From the NCBI GenBank assembly GCA_002723295.1, contig PBNP01000008.1, positions 23,469 to 87,468 of the forward strand: DNA of 64,000 bases, given 5' to 3'. Below are positions 1-9,423 of the stretch, piece by piece. Position numbers and translations under genes: made by a program. A model generated the notes under the pieces. It did not search any database. It had not been told where the DNA came from and saw only the letters and a list, made by a program, of their open reading frames with translations. Within the stretch, counting starts at the first letter, position 1. Each line of letters starts with the position of its first letter. This stretch comes from Flavobacteriaceae bacterium (GTDB lineage Bacteria; Bacteroidota; Bacteroidia; Flavobacteriales; Flavobacteriaceae).

Positions 1-42
1 AGTAAAAAAACAATTTGAATAAAATAAACATCAAATTTTATA

Positions 43-720
43 ATGACTTTGTATATAGTGCCGACACCTATTGGTAATTTATTAGATATAACATACAGGG
101 CAGTTGATGTTTTAAATAATGTTGACTTAATTTTAGCGGAAGACACTAGAACAAGCAAGAAACTATTAAACAAATATTCAATTAAAACAAGGGTTGAAAG
201 CTTTCATAGCTATAATGAACATTCTAAATTAGAATCAATCATCAAAAAATTAAAAAGCGGCAATACAATTGCCCTTATTTCTGACGCGGGGACTCCTAGT
301 ATTTCAGACCCTGGATTTTTATTGATTCGGGAGTCTATATCAAGAGGAATTAATGTTTATTGCCTTCCAGGCCCTACTGCATTAATTCCTGCTCTTGTAC
401 AAAGCGGGTTTTCTTCTGATCGTTTTATTTTTGAAGGATTTTTACCTCATAAAAAGGGCAGAAAATCCAGATTAGAAAATTTGTCAGAAGAGAAAAGAAC
501 AATAATAATTTATGAATCACCATATAGAATTATTAAAACACTTAATCAGCTTTTAGTCATTTTTGGTAATGATCGAAAAATAAGTATTGTTAGGGAGCTT
601 ACAAAAAAATTTGAAAATCAATTTAGAGGGTCAATAAAAGAATCAATTAATTATTATAATAAAAACTTACCTAAGGGGGAATTTGTAATTGTAATTTCAC
701 CTCCTGCAAAAAAGACATGA
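43..720 (+). CDS. rsmI: 16S rRNA 2'-O-ribose C1402 methyltransferase RsmI
   Basis: This is the tetrapyrrole-methylase-fold enzyme that 2'-O-methylates C1402 in the decoding centre of 16S rRNA using S-adenosylmethionine. The N-terminus carries the typical VPTPIGNLLDIT stretch, followed by LAEDTRTSKKLL (about residues 32-43), the SAM-site motif SDAGTPSISDPG (about 80-91) and GPTALIPAL. At 225 residues it lacks the C-terminal extension of the 286-residue E. coli enzyme; the short form is usual in flavobacteria from memory. The ATG start matches the family N-terminus. Its stop overlaps the recJ start by 4 bases, so the two are probably translationally coupled. Confidence 0.95.
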   Translation: MTLYIVPTPIGNLLDITYRAVDVLNNVDLILAEDTRTSKKLLNKYSIKTRVESFHSYNEHSKLESIIKKLKSGNTIALISDAGTPSISDPGFLLIRESISRGINVYCLPGPTALIPALVQSGFSSDRFIFEGFLPHKKGRKSRLENLSEEKRTIIIYESPYRIIKTLNQLLVIFGNDRKISIVRELTKKFENQFRGSIKESINYYNKNLPKGEFVIVISPPAKKT

Positions 721-2429
721 TTAAAAAAAATTGGAAAAAAATTGAAGCTCCTGATTTAGTCAAATCTAAAAATTTGCAAAACGAATTAAATGTACCTAAA
801 CTTATAGCTCAATTATTAGTCCAAAGAGGAATTGAATTATTTTCAGAAGCAAGAGAATTTTTTAGACCTGAATTAAAAGATTTGATTGATCCATTTTTAA
901 TGAAAGGAATGAAAAAAGCAATAGATAAAATTATTTTTTCAATAGAAAATAAAGAAACAATAATGATTTATGGTGATTATGATGTAGATGGAACTACTTC
1001 TGTTGCTCTGCTTTATTCTTTTTTAAAAAAACAAGGGGGAATAGTTATTCCTTATATACCAGACAGATATAAGGAAGGATATGGTGTATCAGTAACAGGG
1101 ATAAATGCAGCTAAAGAAAAAAAAGTTTCCTTAATTATAATTATTGATTGTGGAATTAAAGCGATAAAAGAAATTGAGTTGGCTAATTCTTATGGAATCG
1201 ACACAATCATTTGTGATCATCATATACCAGGAAAAGTTTTACCAAATGCAGTATCAATTTTAAATCCAAAACAAGAAGATTGTTCGTATCCTTATAAAGA
1301 ATTATGTGCTTGTGGAATTGGATTTAAAGTAATTCAAGCTTTTGAACAAAAAAAAGGAAATTCATTTGATAACATAAAAGCATATCTGGATTTGGTTGCA
1401 ATTGCAATTGCTGCAGATATTGTTCCCATTACTGGAGAAAATAGAGTATTAACATTTCTTGGTTTAAAAAGATTAAATTCAGATATCAGAATAGGATTAA
1501 AACATTTAATAAACAATCAATATAAAAAGCTTAATATTTATGATTTGATTTATAAAATTGCACCAAGGATTAATGCTGCTGGAAGAATGAAACATGGCAT
1601 GTATGCTGTTGATCTTTTGGTCTCGACTTTTGATCAAGAGGCAATTTCAAAATCTAGAACTATTGAATTATTTAATAGTGAAAGAAAAATGATTGATGAA
1701 AGAATAACTAAAGAAGCTTTAGAGCAAATAGAGTTAATTGGAAGTGTTGAAGCAAAAACAACTGTTGTTTATAGACCTGACTGGCACAAGGGTGTTATAG
1801 GGATTGTTGCTTCAAGATTAATGGAATTTCATTATAGACCAACTATAGTATTTACTAAGGAAGGGGAATTTATTGTTGGATCAGCAAGATCAGTAAAAGG
1901 CTTCAATATCTACGAAGCACTATCTTCTTGTTCTAAATATTTGATACAATATGGAGGACATAAATATGCCGCAGGATTAAAAATAGAACCTGAAAAATTT
2001 ACCGAATTTAAAATTGCTTTTGAGTCTGCGGTTTCTAAAAAAATCTTATCACATCAACTTATCCCAAGTTTAACATATGACCTTGAAATCACTTTAGATA
2101 AATTAACAAGTACTACATTCAGAATTATAAATCAAATGAGACCATTTGGACCATATAATAGAGAACCTGTTTTTTGTGTTAACAATTGTTTAGATAATGG
2201 AGGCACTAGAAAAGTGGGTAAAGAGAATAATCATCTCAAATTAGAAATTATAGATAAATCTGGAACCTCTTTTTCAGGAATTGGGTTTAATATGGCAGAA
2301 TATTTAAGTGAAATTAAATCAAAAAATGATTTTTCTATTTTGGCGAACCTAATAAAAAATGATTATAATGATAGATCTGAACTTCAATTATTAATAAAAT
2401 CAATTTCTTTTGATAAAAATCCTACCTAG
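717..2429 (+). CDS. recJ: Single-stranded-DNA-specific 5'-3' exonuclease RecJ
   Basis: RecJ degrades single-stranded DNA 5' to 3' in RecF-pathway recombination, mismatch repair and base-excision repair. The DHH phosphoesterase motifs are present: YGDYDVDGTTS (about residues 82-92), IIDCGIKA, and the DHH triplet in CDHHIPG (about 166-172). RINAAGRM follows, and the DHHA1 nucleic-acid-binding region ends in YGGHKYAAGLKIE (about 413-425). A C-terminal OB-like region completes a normal 570-residue length. All metal-binding Asp and His residues that I can place are intact. It starts inside the end of rsmI (4-base overlap) and is convergent with pgi. Confidence 0.96.
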   Translation: MIKKNWKKIEAPDLVKSKNLQNELNVPKLIAQLLVQRGIELFSEAREFFRPELKDLIDPFLMKGMKKAIDKIIFSIENKETIMIYGDYDVDGTTSVALLYSFLKKQGGIVIPYIPDRYKEGYGVSVTGINAAKEKKVSLIIIIDCGIKAIKEIELANSYGIDTIICDHHIPGKVLPNAVSILNPKQEDCSYPYKELCACGIGFKVIQAFEQKKGNSFDNIKAYLDLVAIAIAADIVPITGENRVLTFLGLKRLNSDIRIGLKHLINNQYKKLNIYDLIYKIAPRINAAGRMKHGMYAVDLLVSTFDQEAISKSRTIELFNSERKMIDERITKEALEQIELIGSVEAKTTVVYRPDWHKGVIGIVASRLMEFHYRPTIVFTKEGEFIVGSARSVKGFNIYEALSSCSKYLIQYGGHKYAAGLKIEPEKFTEFKIAFESAVSKKILSHQLIPSLTYDLEITLDKLTSTTFRIINQMRPFGPYNREPVFCVNNCLDNGGTRKVGKENNHLKLEIIDKSGTSFSGIGFNMAEYLSEIKSKNDFSILANLIKNDYNDRSELQLLIKSISFDKNPT

Positions 2430-2473
2430 AATTTAGAGAGTTATAGGCTTAACCAATAAATAGATTTATTTTA

Positions 2474-4111
2474 TTAAAATCTATAAAGGTTAATTAATTG
2501 TTCTGTAGATTTGTTCTGAATGTTATTTGAGCGAGAATTTATAGTTATCAAGATTTTATTTGCCAACTCTTTACCTAACTCTACACCCCATTGGTCATAA
2601 CTAAAAATATTCCAAAGAATTCCCTGAGTAAAAATTTTGGATTCATATAGTGAAATTAATGCCCCAAGATTATAAGGAGTAAGCTCTTTGATAAGAATTG
2701 AGTTCGTAGGACAATTGCCTTTAAAAATTTTAAAAGGCAATAACCTGTCTATTGATTTTGAAGAATAATTAGCTAATTCAAGTTCACGTATAACTTCAGA
2801 TTTCTTTTTGCCTTTCATAAGCGCTTCAGTCTGTGCAAAAAAGTTTGCTATTAATTGATCTTGGTGTTCTTTTTCTTTATAAAGTGAATTTTTGAAACCA
2901 ATAAAATCAGCTGGAATAAGCCTTGTCCCCTGATGAATTAATTGAAAGAACGCATGTTGGGCATTTGTTCCTGTAGAGCCCCATATTATCGTGCCAGTTT
3001 GATAGGTTACATTTTCTCCATTTCGATCAACACTTTTACCATTACTCTCCATTGAAGCTTGTTGGAGGTAATTTGGAAAACTTCTCAGGTATTGTGTATA
3101 AGGAATTATTACTTCAGTTTCAGCATTATAAAAGTTGTTGTACCAGACCCCTATAAAACTAAGAATCAAAGGCATGTTTTTTTCAAAGGGAGTTTTTTTA
3201 AAGTGAATATCCATAGCCTCTGCACCTTTCAACAATTTTTCAAAATTTTCATATCCGATTGAAAGACAGATGCTTAATCCAGCTGAACTCCATAAGGAAA
3301 ATCTTCCGCCAGTCCAGTTTTTCATTAAAAAAACATTTTCTTTTGTAAGCCCATATTCTTTAATCTTTTGCGTGTTAGAGGATATGGCTATAAAATGTTT
3401 TGATAAACTTACCTCAGAAGAATTACTCAAAAACCATTTTTTAATAGTTTTGGCATTTGTTATAGTTTCTTGGGTATTAAATGATTTAGAAACAATCAGA
3501 AATAGAGTTGTTTCTATAGGACATTTTTTAAGAACCTCATTTACATGATCTCCATCTACATTAGAGATAAAAAATGTAGTGAGATGATTTTTGTAAAACT
3601 CTAATGCCTCAGTTACCATTAAAGGACCTAGGTCGGATCCGCCAATTCCAACATTTACTATATGGGTAATACTTTTCCCTGTAAAGCCCTTCCATTCTCC
3701 AGAGATAATCTTATTCGAAAAAAGCTTCATTTTTTTTCTAACTGCATGAATTTCCGGAATGATATTTTTATTATCTATAAGTAATGAATCCATAGAAAAA
3801 TTTCTTAGCGCAGTATGTAAAACAGCTCTATTTTCAGTTTGATTAATTTTTTCTCCTTCAAAGTATGCGTTGATTGCTTTTTCAAGACCAGCTTCTTTTG
3901 CAAACTCACACATGAGCAAAATTGTTTTTGAGTTTAATCTGTTTTTAGAATAATCAATAAAAAAATCCTCCCATTTTAAACTCATTCTTTTAGCTCTATC
4001 TGGATCATTCGTGAAATGGGTTTCAATAGAAGTCATTTTAATTTCGTCAAAATGACGCATTAGTGTTTTCCAGGATTTTAATTTTAGAGGGTTATTATTT
4101 GGTAGTTTCAT
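2474..4111 (-). CDS. pgi: Glucose-6-phosphate isomerase
   Basis: This cytosolic enzyme interconverts glucose-6-phosphate and fructose-6-phosphate in glycolysis and gluconeogenesis. Diagnostic stretches are GIGGSDLGPLM (phosphate-binding region), NWTGGRFSLWSSAG, SMESNGKSVDR (catalytic Glu), GTNAQHAFFQLIHQGT (catalytic His) and QWGVELGKELA (catalytic Lys near the C-terminus). I place the start at the second ATG (MKLPNNNPLKLKSWK) because family alignment begins there; an ATG 18 bases upstream is also in frame. Either choice makes the start overlap the end of the upstream M23 peptidase gene, so the two are likely co-transcribed. Confidence 0.95.
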   Translation of the reverse strand: MKLPNNNPLKLKSWKTLMRHFDEIKMTSIETHFTNDPDRAKRMSLKWEDFFIDYSKNRLNSKTILLMCEFAKEAGLEKAINAYFEGEKINQTENRAVLHTALRNFSMDSLLIDNKNIIPEIHAVRKKMKLFSNKIISGEWKGFTGKSITHIVNVGIGGSDLGPLMVTEALEFYKNHLTTFFISNVDGDHVNEVLKKCPIETTLFLIVSKSFNTQETITNAKTIKKWFLSNSSEVSLSKHFIAISSNTQKIKEYGLTKENVFLMKNWTGGRFSLWSSAGLSICLSIGYENFEKLLKGAEAMDIHFKKTPFEKNMPLILSFIGVWYNNFYNAETEVIIPYTQYLRSFPNYLQQASMESNGKSVDRNGENVTYQTGTIIWGSTGTNAQHAFFQLIHQGTRLIPADFIGFKNSLYKEKEHQDQLIANFFAQTEALMKGKKKSEVIRELELANYSSKSIDRLLPFKIFKGNCPTNSILIKELTPYNLGALISLYESKIFTQGILWNIFSYDQWGVELGKELANKILITINSRSNNIQNKSTEQLINLYRF

Positions 4112-5408
4112 TATTCTTAGTTTGTTCATCTACATTAGTCAAACTATTTAAAAATTCTGGCTCAAACGGCACACAATCAAGATCTAATTTTAGAGGCTCC
4201 ATCAAAGATAAGTATTGTTTTTTTAGTTTGTTAGAAATTGGTTTTGCTTGCGGCAGTTTTTGTCTAAAAGGATCTACTTGTCTTCCATTTTTCCAGAACC
4301 TATAGCATACATGTGGCCCAGATGTATAACCTGTCATTCCTACCCATCCAATCACATCTCCTTGTTTTACATTTTGCCCACGCTTAACCTTTCTTTTTTT
4401 CATATGTAAATATTGGGTTTTATAAGTATTATTATGTTTGATTGTAACATAATTGCCATTCGCTTTTGAGTATGAAGATTTAATAACTTTACCATTAGCA
4501 GTCGCCATAATGGGTGTCCCAACACTAGCGGCAAAGTCTGTGCCTTTATGTGGTCTAACCCTATTACCATAATATGCAATTCGCCGTTTAAGATTATATC
4601 GTGAAGAAATTCTGCTATATTTAACAGGGGCTTTTAAAAAAGCCCTTCTAAGATTATTTGCGTTTTCATCAAAATAGTCGATAATTCCTTTTTTGGTATC
4701 TGTTTCAAACTCAAAAGCATAAAGACCTCTATTGTTATGCTCAAAATAAGCTGCTTTTATTTTTTCAATGCCTAAAGAAATGGAGTCATCTACAAATTTT
4801 TCGGTATATATAACCTTAAATCTGTTGCCTTTTTGAAGTCTAAAAAAATCGATAGTCCATGCATATACGTCTGATAAGTAATATGTTAATTGCTCATTTA
4901 GACCATTTTCTAGCATTGTTTCATATAATGAACTGTTTATAACTCCTGCTGCTTCAAGTGTTACAATTCTTATAGATTTTTTGATTGTTTCTCCAAAAAT
5001 GCTATCACGCAGCTGAATTCTCCAGTATGTTGCTAAGTCTGGCTCATAAATAATGGCATAAGGGACAGACAGAGAATCGTTTGAATAAAGCAAAGTATAT
5101 GATTTTCCAATTTTTAATTTACGTGTGTTGACTTGTTTTTTTGTTTTCTCTAAAATATCATGAACATCTGGATAATCAATCCCCTCCTTTTCCATGATGC
5201 TTCCAAATGTATCACCACGTTTAATTTTTTTTGTCTTTATATGAAAGTTGTTTAAGTCATATCCATAACGGAAATTTGGAATTAGCTTAACATTATCAAT
5301 ATCGGACGAAACATAATTTGAACTTTCATTAAATTGGCATCCCATAAGCAGAATTAATATGGAGAAAACTTTAAATGATTTACTATAATTCAAATACTTT
5401 TTTTTCAA
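4095..5408 (-). CDS. Secreted M23-family metallopeptidase, probable lipoprotein
   Basis: This is a predicted cell-envelope murein endopeptidase that cuts peptidoglycan cross-links. The N-terminus is a lipoprotein-like signal (ILILLMGCQFNES, Cys about residue 24). A LysM/OapA-like region (KRGDTFGSIMEKEGIDYPDV, about 63-82) follows, and the C-terminal M23 domain has RPHKGTDFAA (His and Asp zinc ligands, about 285-294), YLHMKKRKVKRGQ and GPHVCYRFW. The last motif is normally H-x-H; here it reads H-V-C, so one zinc ligand may be Cys, which I believe also occurs in other flavobacterial members. The gene overlaps pgi downstream, and a DUF3108 envelope gene lies upstream on the same strand. Confidence 0.87.
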   Translation of the reverse strand: MKKKYLNYSKSFKVFSILILLMGCQFNESSNYVSSDIDNVKLIPNFRYGYDLNNFHIKTKKIKRGDTFGSIMEKEGIDYPDVHDILEKTKKQVNTRKLKIGKSYTLLYSNDSLSVPYAIIYEPDLATYWRIQLRDSIFGETIKKSIRIVTLEAAGVINSSLYETMLENGLNEQLTYYLSDVYAWTIDFFRLQKGNRFKVIYTEKFVDDSISLGIEKIKAAYFEHNNRGLYAFEFETDTKKGIIDYFDENANNLRRAFLKAPVKYSRISSRYNLKRRIAYYGNRVRPHKGTDFAASVGTPIMATANGKVIKSSYSKANGNYVTIKHNNTYKTQYLHMKKRKVKRGQNVKQGDVIGWVGMTGYTSGPHVCYRFWKNGRQVDPFRQKLPQAKPISNKLKKQYLSLMEPLKLDLDCVPFEPEFLNSLTNVDEQTKNNETTK

Positions 5409-5418
5409 AGTTCTTAAA

Positions 5419-5444
5419 AATGAATTGAAAAAATTAAATTCATT
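5419..5444 (-). terminator. Weak hairpin between DUF3108 and M23 genes
   Basis: Eight-base inverted arms AATGAATT and AATTCATT are separated by 10 bases. On the minus strand the stem is followed by a short T run. It lies just after the DUF3108 stop and could be a weak intrinsic terminator. The stem is AT-rich, so the call is tentative. Confidence 0.3.
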
Positions 5445-5469
5445 ATTAAAGTTATTAAAAGATTATCCT

Positions 5470-6312
5470 TTAATTCACTTTAACTTTAAATGGATGTTTA
5501 ATATTTTTAAAATTTTCTAGATCACATTTTATAGATCCAATTACTAAATTGGCCTGCATCCTTATAGGAATTCTGTTACGATCATTGGATACCCATAGAA
5601 CTATCCCCTCATCTTCTCTAAAAACTCGCCCCTTTTGAACTACAGGAATTAATTTCATGCATTCTATTTTCCCAAATTTTGTTTCCAAATTTTCAACACC
5701 TAAATATTTGAGATTAAACTCATAATTTTCTTTATCAAAAAACATATTTACCTTAAAAGTTTGGTTCAAAAAATTTTTTGATGGATAATAATTTCTTAAA
5801 TAATAGAATGTAGATAATAAATCTTGTGTGTTTTCCTTAATTGAATAAAATGACTTTTCTTTATTTTTTATATCATTTACAAATGCCAAATGATTTTGTT
5901 GGTCAAATTCAATAGTTAAATTTTTTGTATACCCCCCTTCATCAATATTTCTAATAAATTTTAAAGGCTGAGTAAATTTAGTGTCAAAGAATGTATCATA
6001 ATGGTCTTCTACACGAAAGAAAAAGCGAAGTAAACCAGTAGATTTTCCATATCCTTTTGCATGAATAACTGGAGTCCCTTTAATAGTATCAGCTTTAAGA
6101 GTTACAGATGCGTAACTTGCATTAAAGATTCCATAGTGAATTCTAAATTGAAGCCATTCTCCATCTTTAAAAGCACTTTTTGATGAAATTGGCTTTTTTA
6201 GAACCATAGTATCTTCAACTATTTGTCCACAGATGTCTAATCCAAAGAACAAACATGAAAACATAAATATTCTTGAAATCTTAAAACAGATAAATTTAAA
6301 TTGCATTTTCAT
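5470..6312 (-). CDS. DUF3108 domain-containing secreted protein
   Basis: This is a conserved Bacteroidetes envelope protein of unknown biochemical role. A hydrophobic signal segment (RIFMFSCLFFGLDICGQ) precedes a beta-rich body matching DUF3108: KDGEWLQFRIHYGIFNASYA (about 50-69) near the start, GKSTGLLRFFFRVEDHYDTF in the middle, and a closing EGIVLWVSNDRNRIPIRM. I chose the ATG at 6312; the longer open frame begins with a TTG directly before it. It sits 11 bases after uvrC and before the M23 peptidase on the same strand, so it may belong to one transcription unit. DUF3108 proteins are thought to act at the outer membrane or periplasm; the function here is unassigned. Confidence 0.85.
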   Translation of the reverse strand: MKMQFKFICFKISRIFMFSCLFFGLDICGQIVEDTMVLKKPISSKSAFKDGEWLQFRIHYGIFNASYASVTLKADTIKGTPVIHAKGYGKSTGLLRFFFRVEDHYDTFFDTKFTQPLKFIRNIDEGGYTKNLTIEFDQQNHLAFVNDIKNKEKSFYSIKENTQDLLSTFYYLRNYYPSKNFLNQTFKVNMFFDKENYEFNLKYLGVENLETKFGKIECMKLIPVVQKGRVFREDEGIVLWVSNDRNRIPIRMQANLVIGSIKCDLENFKNIKHPFKVKVN

Positions 6313-6323
6313 CAAATATAATG

Positions 6324-8081
6324 TTAAATGATAGTTTTTTTATTTGTTAATGTTTGATGTATTTTTTTAATTAGATTTGTTGCCTTGGAAACCCCTATTA
6401 TTTCTGTTATTTCGTTCTTAGTTGCATTCTTAATGTTCTTAAAAGACTTGAATTTTTTTATAAGTTTAATGCGAGTTTTTGGCCCAATTCCTTCAATATC
6501 ATCTAAAACAGAAGATAAAGCAGCCTTACTTCTCTTTGATCTATGAAAATTTAATCCAAACCTATGAGCTTCATTTCGCAAACGCTGAATAACCTTTAAA
6601 GTCTCTGACCTTTTATCAAGATATAAAGGAATAGAATCCCCAGGATAATAAATTTCTTCTAATCTTTTTGCAATACCAATTACAGCGATTTTATCCCTTA
6701 AACCTAATTTGTCAATACTTTTCATGGCAGATGATAGCTGTCCTTTTCCTCCGTCAACAATTATTAATTGTGGCAGAGATCTTTTCTCATTTAAGATGCG
6801 GGTGTATCTTCTAAAAACCACCTCCTGTATTGAGGCAAAATCATTAATTCCCCGTACAGATTTTATATTAAAACATCGGTATTCTTTTTTTTGTGGTTTA
6901 ATATTATTAAAAACAACACAAGCAGCAACAGCATTAGCCCCATTAATATTAGAGATATCAAAGCATTCTATATGATAAGGATCTTGACTCAATTTTAAAT
7001 CTAATTTCATTTGCGAGAGGATTCTTATAGCATGCCTTTCTGGATCCAGAATTTTCGTTTGTTTAAATCTTTCAACCCTATATGCTTTGGCATTTTTTAA
7101 AGACAGATCAAGTAGTTTTCTTTTTTCTCCAATTTTTGGAATTATAGTTTTAATATTTCCTCCAAGATTAATATAAAATGGGAGAATAAGCTTGATAGAT
7201 TTAGACTTAAATCTCTTCCTTAATTCAATTATTGAAAGTCTTAGAATTTCTTTATTAGATTCATTCAAAGTTTTTTTAAGCTCTATATTATAAGAGCTAG
7301 TTATAGAGCCAAAGGCGATTTGCATAAAATTTACATAAGCAAAGGCATCATCTGAGCAAATTGAAAAAATATCTATATCAGAAATTTTAGGATTTACAAT
7401 TGTTGACTTAGCCTGATAATTATATAAAATTTCAAGTTTTTCCTTTATTTCTTGAGCTTTTTCAAATTCCATGGAATCAGAATAAGTTTTCATTTGACTT
7501 TTAAAATCATCTATTGAATTTTTAAAATTTCCATTAATAATAAATTTTATTGAATCTATGTCCATTTCAATTTGCTTTGAACTTATCTTTGTTTTTTCTT
7601 TTTTTAACAGATGAATTAGTTCATGATTTAAAAAGGGGTATAAATCTTTTATTAATTTGATTAAGAGCTTAACGCTTTTAACACTGGTAAAGGGACCAAA
7701 ATATTCATCATCATTTTTTGTGGGACTTCTTGTATAAAATATTTTTGGAGCAGGATTCTTTTTTATACAAATCCATGGATATGTTTTATCGTCTTTTAAA
7801 TGAATATTGTATTTGGGTTTAAATTTTTTTATAAGTGTATTTTCTAGAAGTAAAGCATCCGTTTCAGTTTCAACAACAATATTTTCAATACTTACAATTT
7901 GTTTAACAAGCAATTTTGTTTTATAATGAGTATGAACCCTATTAAAATATGATGCCACCCTTTTTTTTATGTTTTTCGCCTTTCCTATATAAATAATTTG
8001 ATTATTCTTGTTTAAAAATTTATATATCCCTGGGTTATCTGGCAATGTTTTTATTTGTATGTTGAGAGCAGAAACTTTCAT
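6324..8081 (-). CDS. uvrC: Excinuclease ABC subunit C (UvrC)
   Basis: UvrC makes both incisions flanking a lesion in nucleotide-excision repair after UvrAB loading. The N-terminal GIY-YIG nuclease is clear (NPGIYKFLNKNNQIIYIGKA, about residues 17-36). A UVR motif that binds UvrB lies around 195-225 (DFKSQMKTYSDSMEFEKAQE). The RNase-H-like 5' nuclease half has ECFDISNINGANAVAACVVF and IIVDGGKGQLSSAM, and a helix-hairpin-helix pair closes the protein (IEGIGPKTRIKLIKKF). The length of 585 is typical. It is divergent from the cyclo-ligase gene, with about 60 AT-rich bases between them. Confidence 0.96.
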   Translation of the reverse strand: MKVSALNIQIKTLPDNPGIYKFLNKNNQIIYIGKAKNIKKRVASYFNRVHTHYKTKLLVKQIVSIENIVVETETDALLLENTLIKKFKPKYNIHLKDDKTYPWICIKKNPAPKIFYTRSPTKNDDEYFGPFTSVKSVKLLIKLIKDLYPFLNHELIHLLKKEKTKISSKQIEMDIDSIKFIINGNFKNSIDDFKSQMKTYSDSMEFEKAQEIKEKLEILYNYQAKSTIVNPKISDIDIFSICSDDAFAYVNFMQIAFGSITSSYNIELKKTLNESNKEILRLSIIELRKRFKSKSIKLILPFYINLGGNIKTIIPKIGEKRKLLDLSLKNAKAYRVERFKQTKILDPERHAIRILSQMKLDLKLSQDPYHIECFDISNINGANAVAACVVFNNIKPQKKEYRCFNIKSVRGINDFASIQEVVFRRYTRILNEKRSLPQLIIVDGGKGQLSSAMKSIDKLGLRDKIAVIGIAKRLEEIYYPGDSIPLYLDKRSETLKVIQRLRNEAHRFGLNFHRSKRSKAALSSVLDDIEGIGPKTRIKLIKKFKSFKNIKNATKNEITEIIGVSKATNLIKKIHQTLTNKKTII

Positions 8082-8143
8082 TAAATTAGGTTGGTTTTTC
8101 TTTTTATAAAATAAGTTCTAAATTTTAAATATATAATCGTTCA

Positions 8144-8709
8144 ATGCAAAATTTTAAAAAAAATATAAGAAAAAAATATCAGCTTAAACGAAATGCTTTA
8201 TCCTCTAATAATATTAAAGAATTGAGCCTGCAAATAGCAAATAAATGTTTAGAGATTCCAATTTGGAAAAAAAATTTTTATCATATATTTTTAAGTATAA
8301 AACAGAAAAATGAAGTTGACACTGAGCCTTTGCTCTCTTTGTTGATGGGCAAGAATAAGAAAATCATTATTCCTAAGATAAACAAAAAAATACTTTAGAT
8401 AATATTTTATTGGACGAAAACACCATTATAAAAACTAATGATTTTGGAATTCCTGAACCTCAAAATGGAGTTTTGTTGATAAATAGAAAAATTGAAGTAG
8501 TATTTGTTCCATTGTATGCTTTTGATCTAAAGGGTCATAGAGTTGGATATGGTAAGGGGTTTTATGATAAACTTTTAGCCAATTGTAGACCAGAAACTAT
8601 AAAAGTTGGAGTATGTTTTTTTAATGCAGTTAATAAAATATCTGATATCTCTAAACATGATATATCTTTAAATTATGTTGTGACACCTAACGCTACTTTT
8701 GATTTTTAG
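8144..8709 (+). pseudogene. 5-formyltetrahydrofolate cyclo-ligase, split by a -1 frameshift
   Basis: The family converts 5-formyl-THF to 5,10-methenyl-THF with ATP. Two frames together spell one protein. The first frame (8144-8398) gives the N-terminal half with QNFKKNIRKKYQLKRNALS and ends KINKKIL-stop. The second frame gives DENTIIKTNDFGIPEPQNG, the substrate-loop motif GHRVGYGKGFYDKLL, and the C-terminus. The break lies at a run of seven A's (8384-8390): adding one A reads K-N-T-L-D-N-I-L-L-D-E-N straight across. The restored protein would be 188 residues, a normal family length. This is either a homopolymer consensus error or a recent loss. The 3' end overlaps the convergent lspA. Confidence 0.85.
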
Positions 8710-9352
8710 AAAATATATTTTTGTTAAAAAAAATTAATATTGCTACTCCAATGCTTATAGCTGAATCAGCAATATTAAAGATGTATTGAAAGAAAAGATA
8801 ATTCTTTCCACCGATAAAAGGCATCCATCCTGGCCAAGTCCATTCAATTAATGGAAATTGAATCATGTCAACTACATTTCCATAAAATATTGGGGCATAA
8901 CCTTTACTTGGTAAAAATGTAGAGATTTGCTGATAACTATGATCAAATATTACACCATAAAACACAGAGTCAATAATGTTACCAATTGCTCCAGCCAAAA
9001 TTAAACATAATGACCAACGCAAATAAATAGAACTTTTATTTATATAAATATTCCTCATCCAAAAACCAATAAATAGAATTGCAATTAGACGAAAAACGGT
9101 TAGAAATAATTTTGCTGATTTTTCAGTAAGAAAAGGGATAATATCGTTAAGTTTCGCCCCCATAGCCATTCCTTTATTTTCGACAAAAAGAATTTTGAAA
9201 AACCCCCAATCAAGTATGGCCTGATCAAAGAAAATAGTAAGAGGATAATTTAATTTTATATAAAATTTTGTCGATTGATCAATCAAGATGATTATTATCA
9301 CTATAATAAAACCGTGAATAAGTCTATTATTATTTAGAAGTGGGAAATTCAT
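8693..9352 (-). CDS. lspA: Lipoprotein signal peptidase (LspA)
   Basis: LspA is the inner-membrane aspartyl protease that removes the signal peptide of prolipoproteins after lipidation. Hydrophobic segments lie near residues 13-28, 78-96, 112-130 and 195-215. The two catalytic Asp motifs are present as GNVVDMIQFP and FNIADSAISIG, plus the conserved AGAIGNIIDSVFYG. At 219 residues it is longer than proteobacterial LspA because of a loop with a WTWPGWMPF stretch, as is usual in Bacteroidetes. Many lipoproteins in this window would be substrates. It follows the DksA/TraR-like gene and ileS on the same strand, an arrangement common in flavobacteria. Confidence 0.93.
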   Translation of the reverse strand: MNFPLLNNNRLIHGFIIVIIIILIDQSTKFYIKLNYPLTIFFDQAILDWGFFKILFVENKGMAMGAKLNDIIPFLTEKSAKLFLTVFRLIAILFIGFWMRNIYINKSSIYLRWSLCLILAGAIGNIIDSVFYGVIFDHSYQQISTFLPSKGYAPIFYGNVVDMIQFPLIEWTWPGWMPFIGGKNYLFFQYIFNIADSAISIGVAILIFFNKNIFSKNQK

Positions 9353-9423
9353 TTACTCATAAAAAGGGTTAAATTACTTTTTGAAAGATTCTGTTTGTGA
9401 TAATTATTATGAAAAACAAAATA

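Noticed and set aside
1334..1516. Minus-strand open frame inside recJ
   Set aside because: It is a shadow of a well-conserved gene on the other strand, with no recognisable product. The same applies to the other short frames inside pgi, ileS, the TonB receptor genes, the acyl-CoA genes and the amidohydrolase gene.
2461..2483. Short stem TAGATTT/AAATCTA at the end of pgi as a recJ-pgi terminator
   Set aside because: It is only seven AT-rich pairs and overlaps the pgi stop codon; such stems are common by chance in this composition.
8144..8398. Two separate genes for the cyclo-ligase region
   Set aside because: The halves join into one family protein with a single-base shift, so they are not independent genes.
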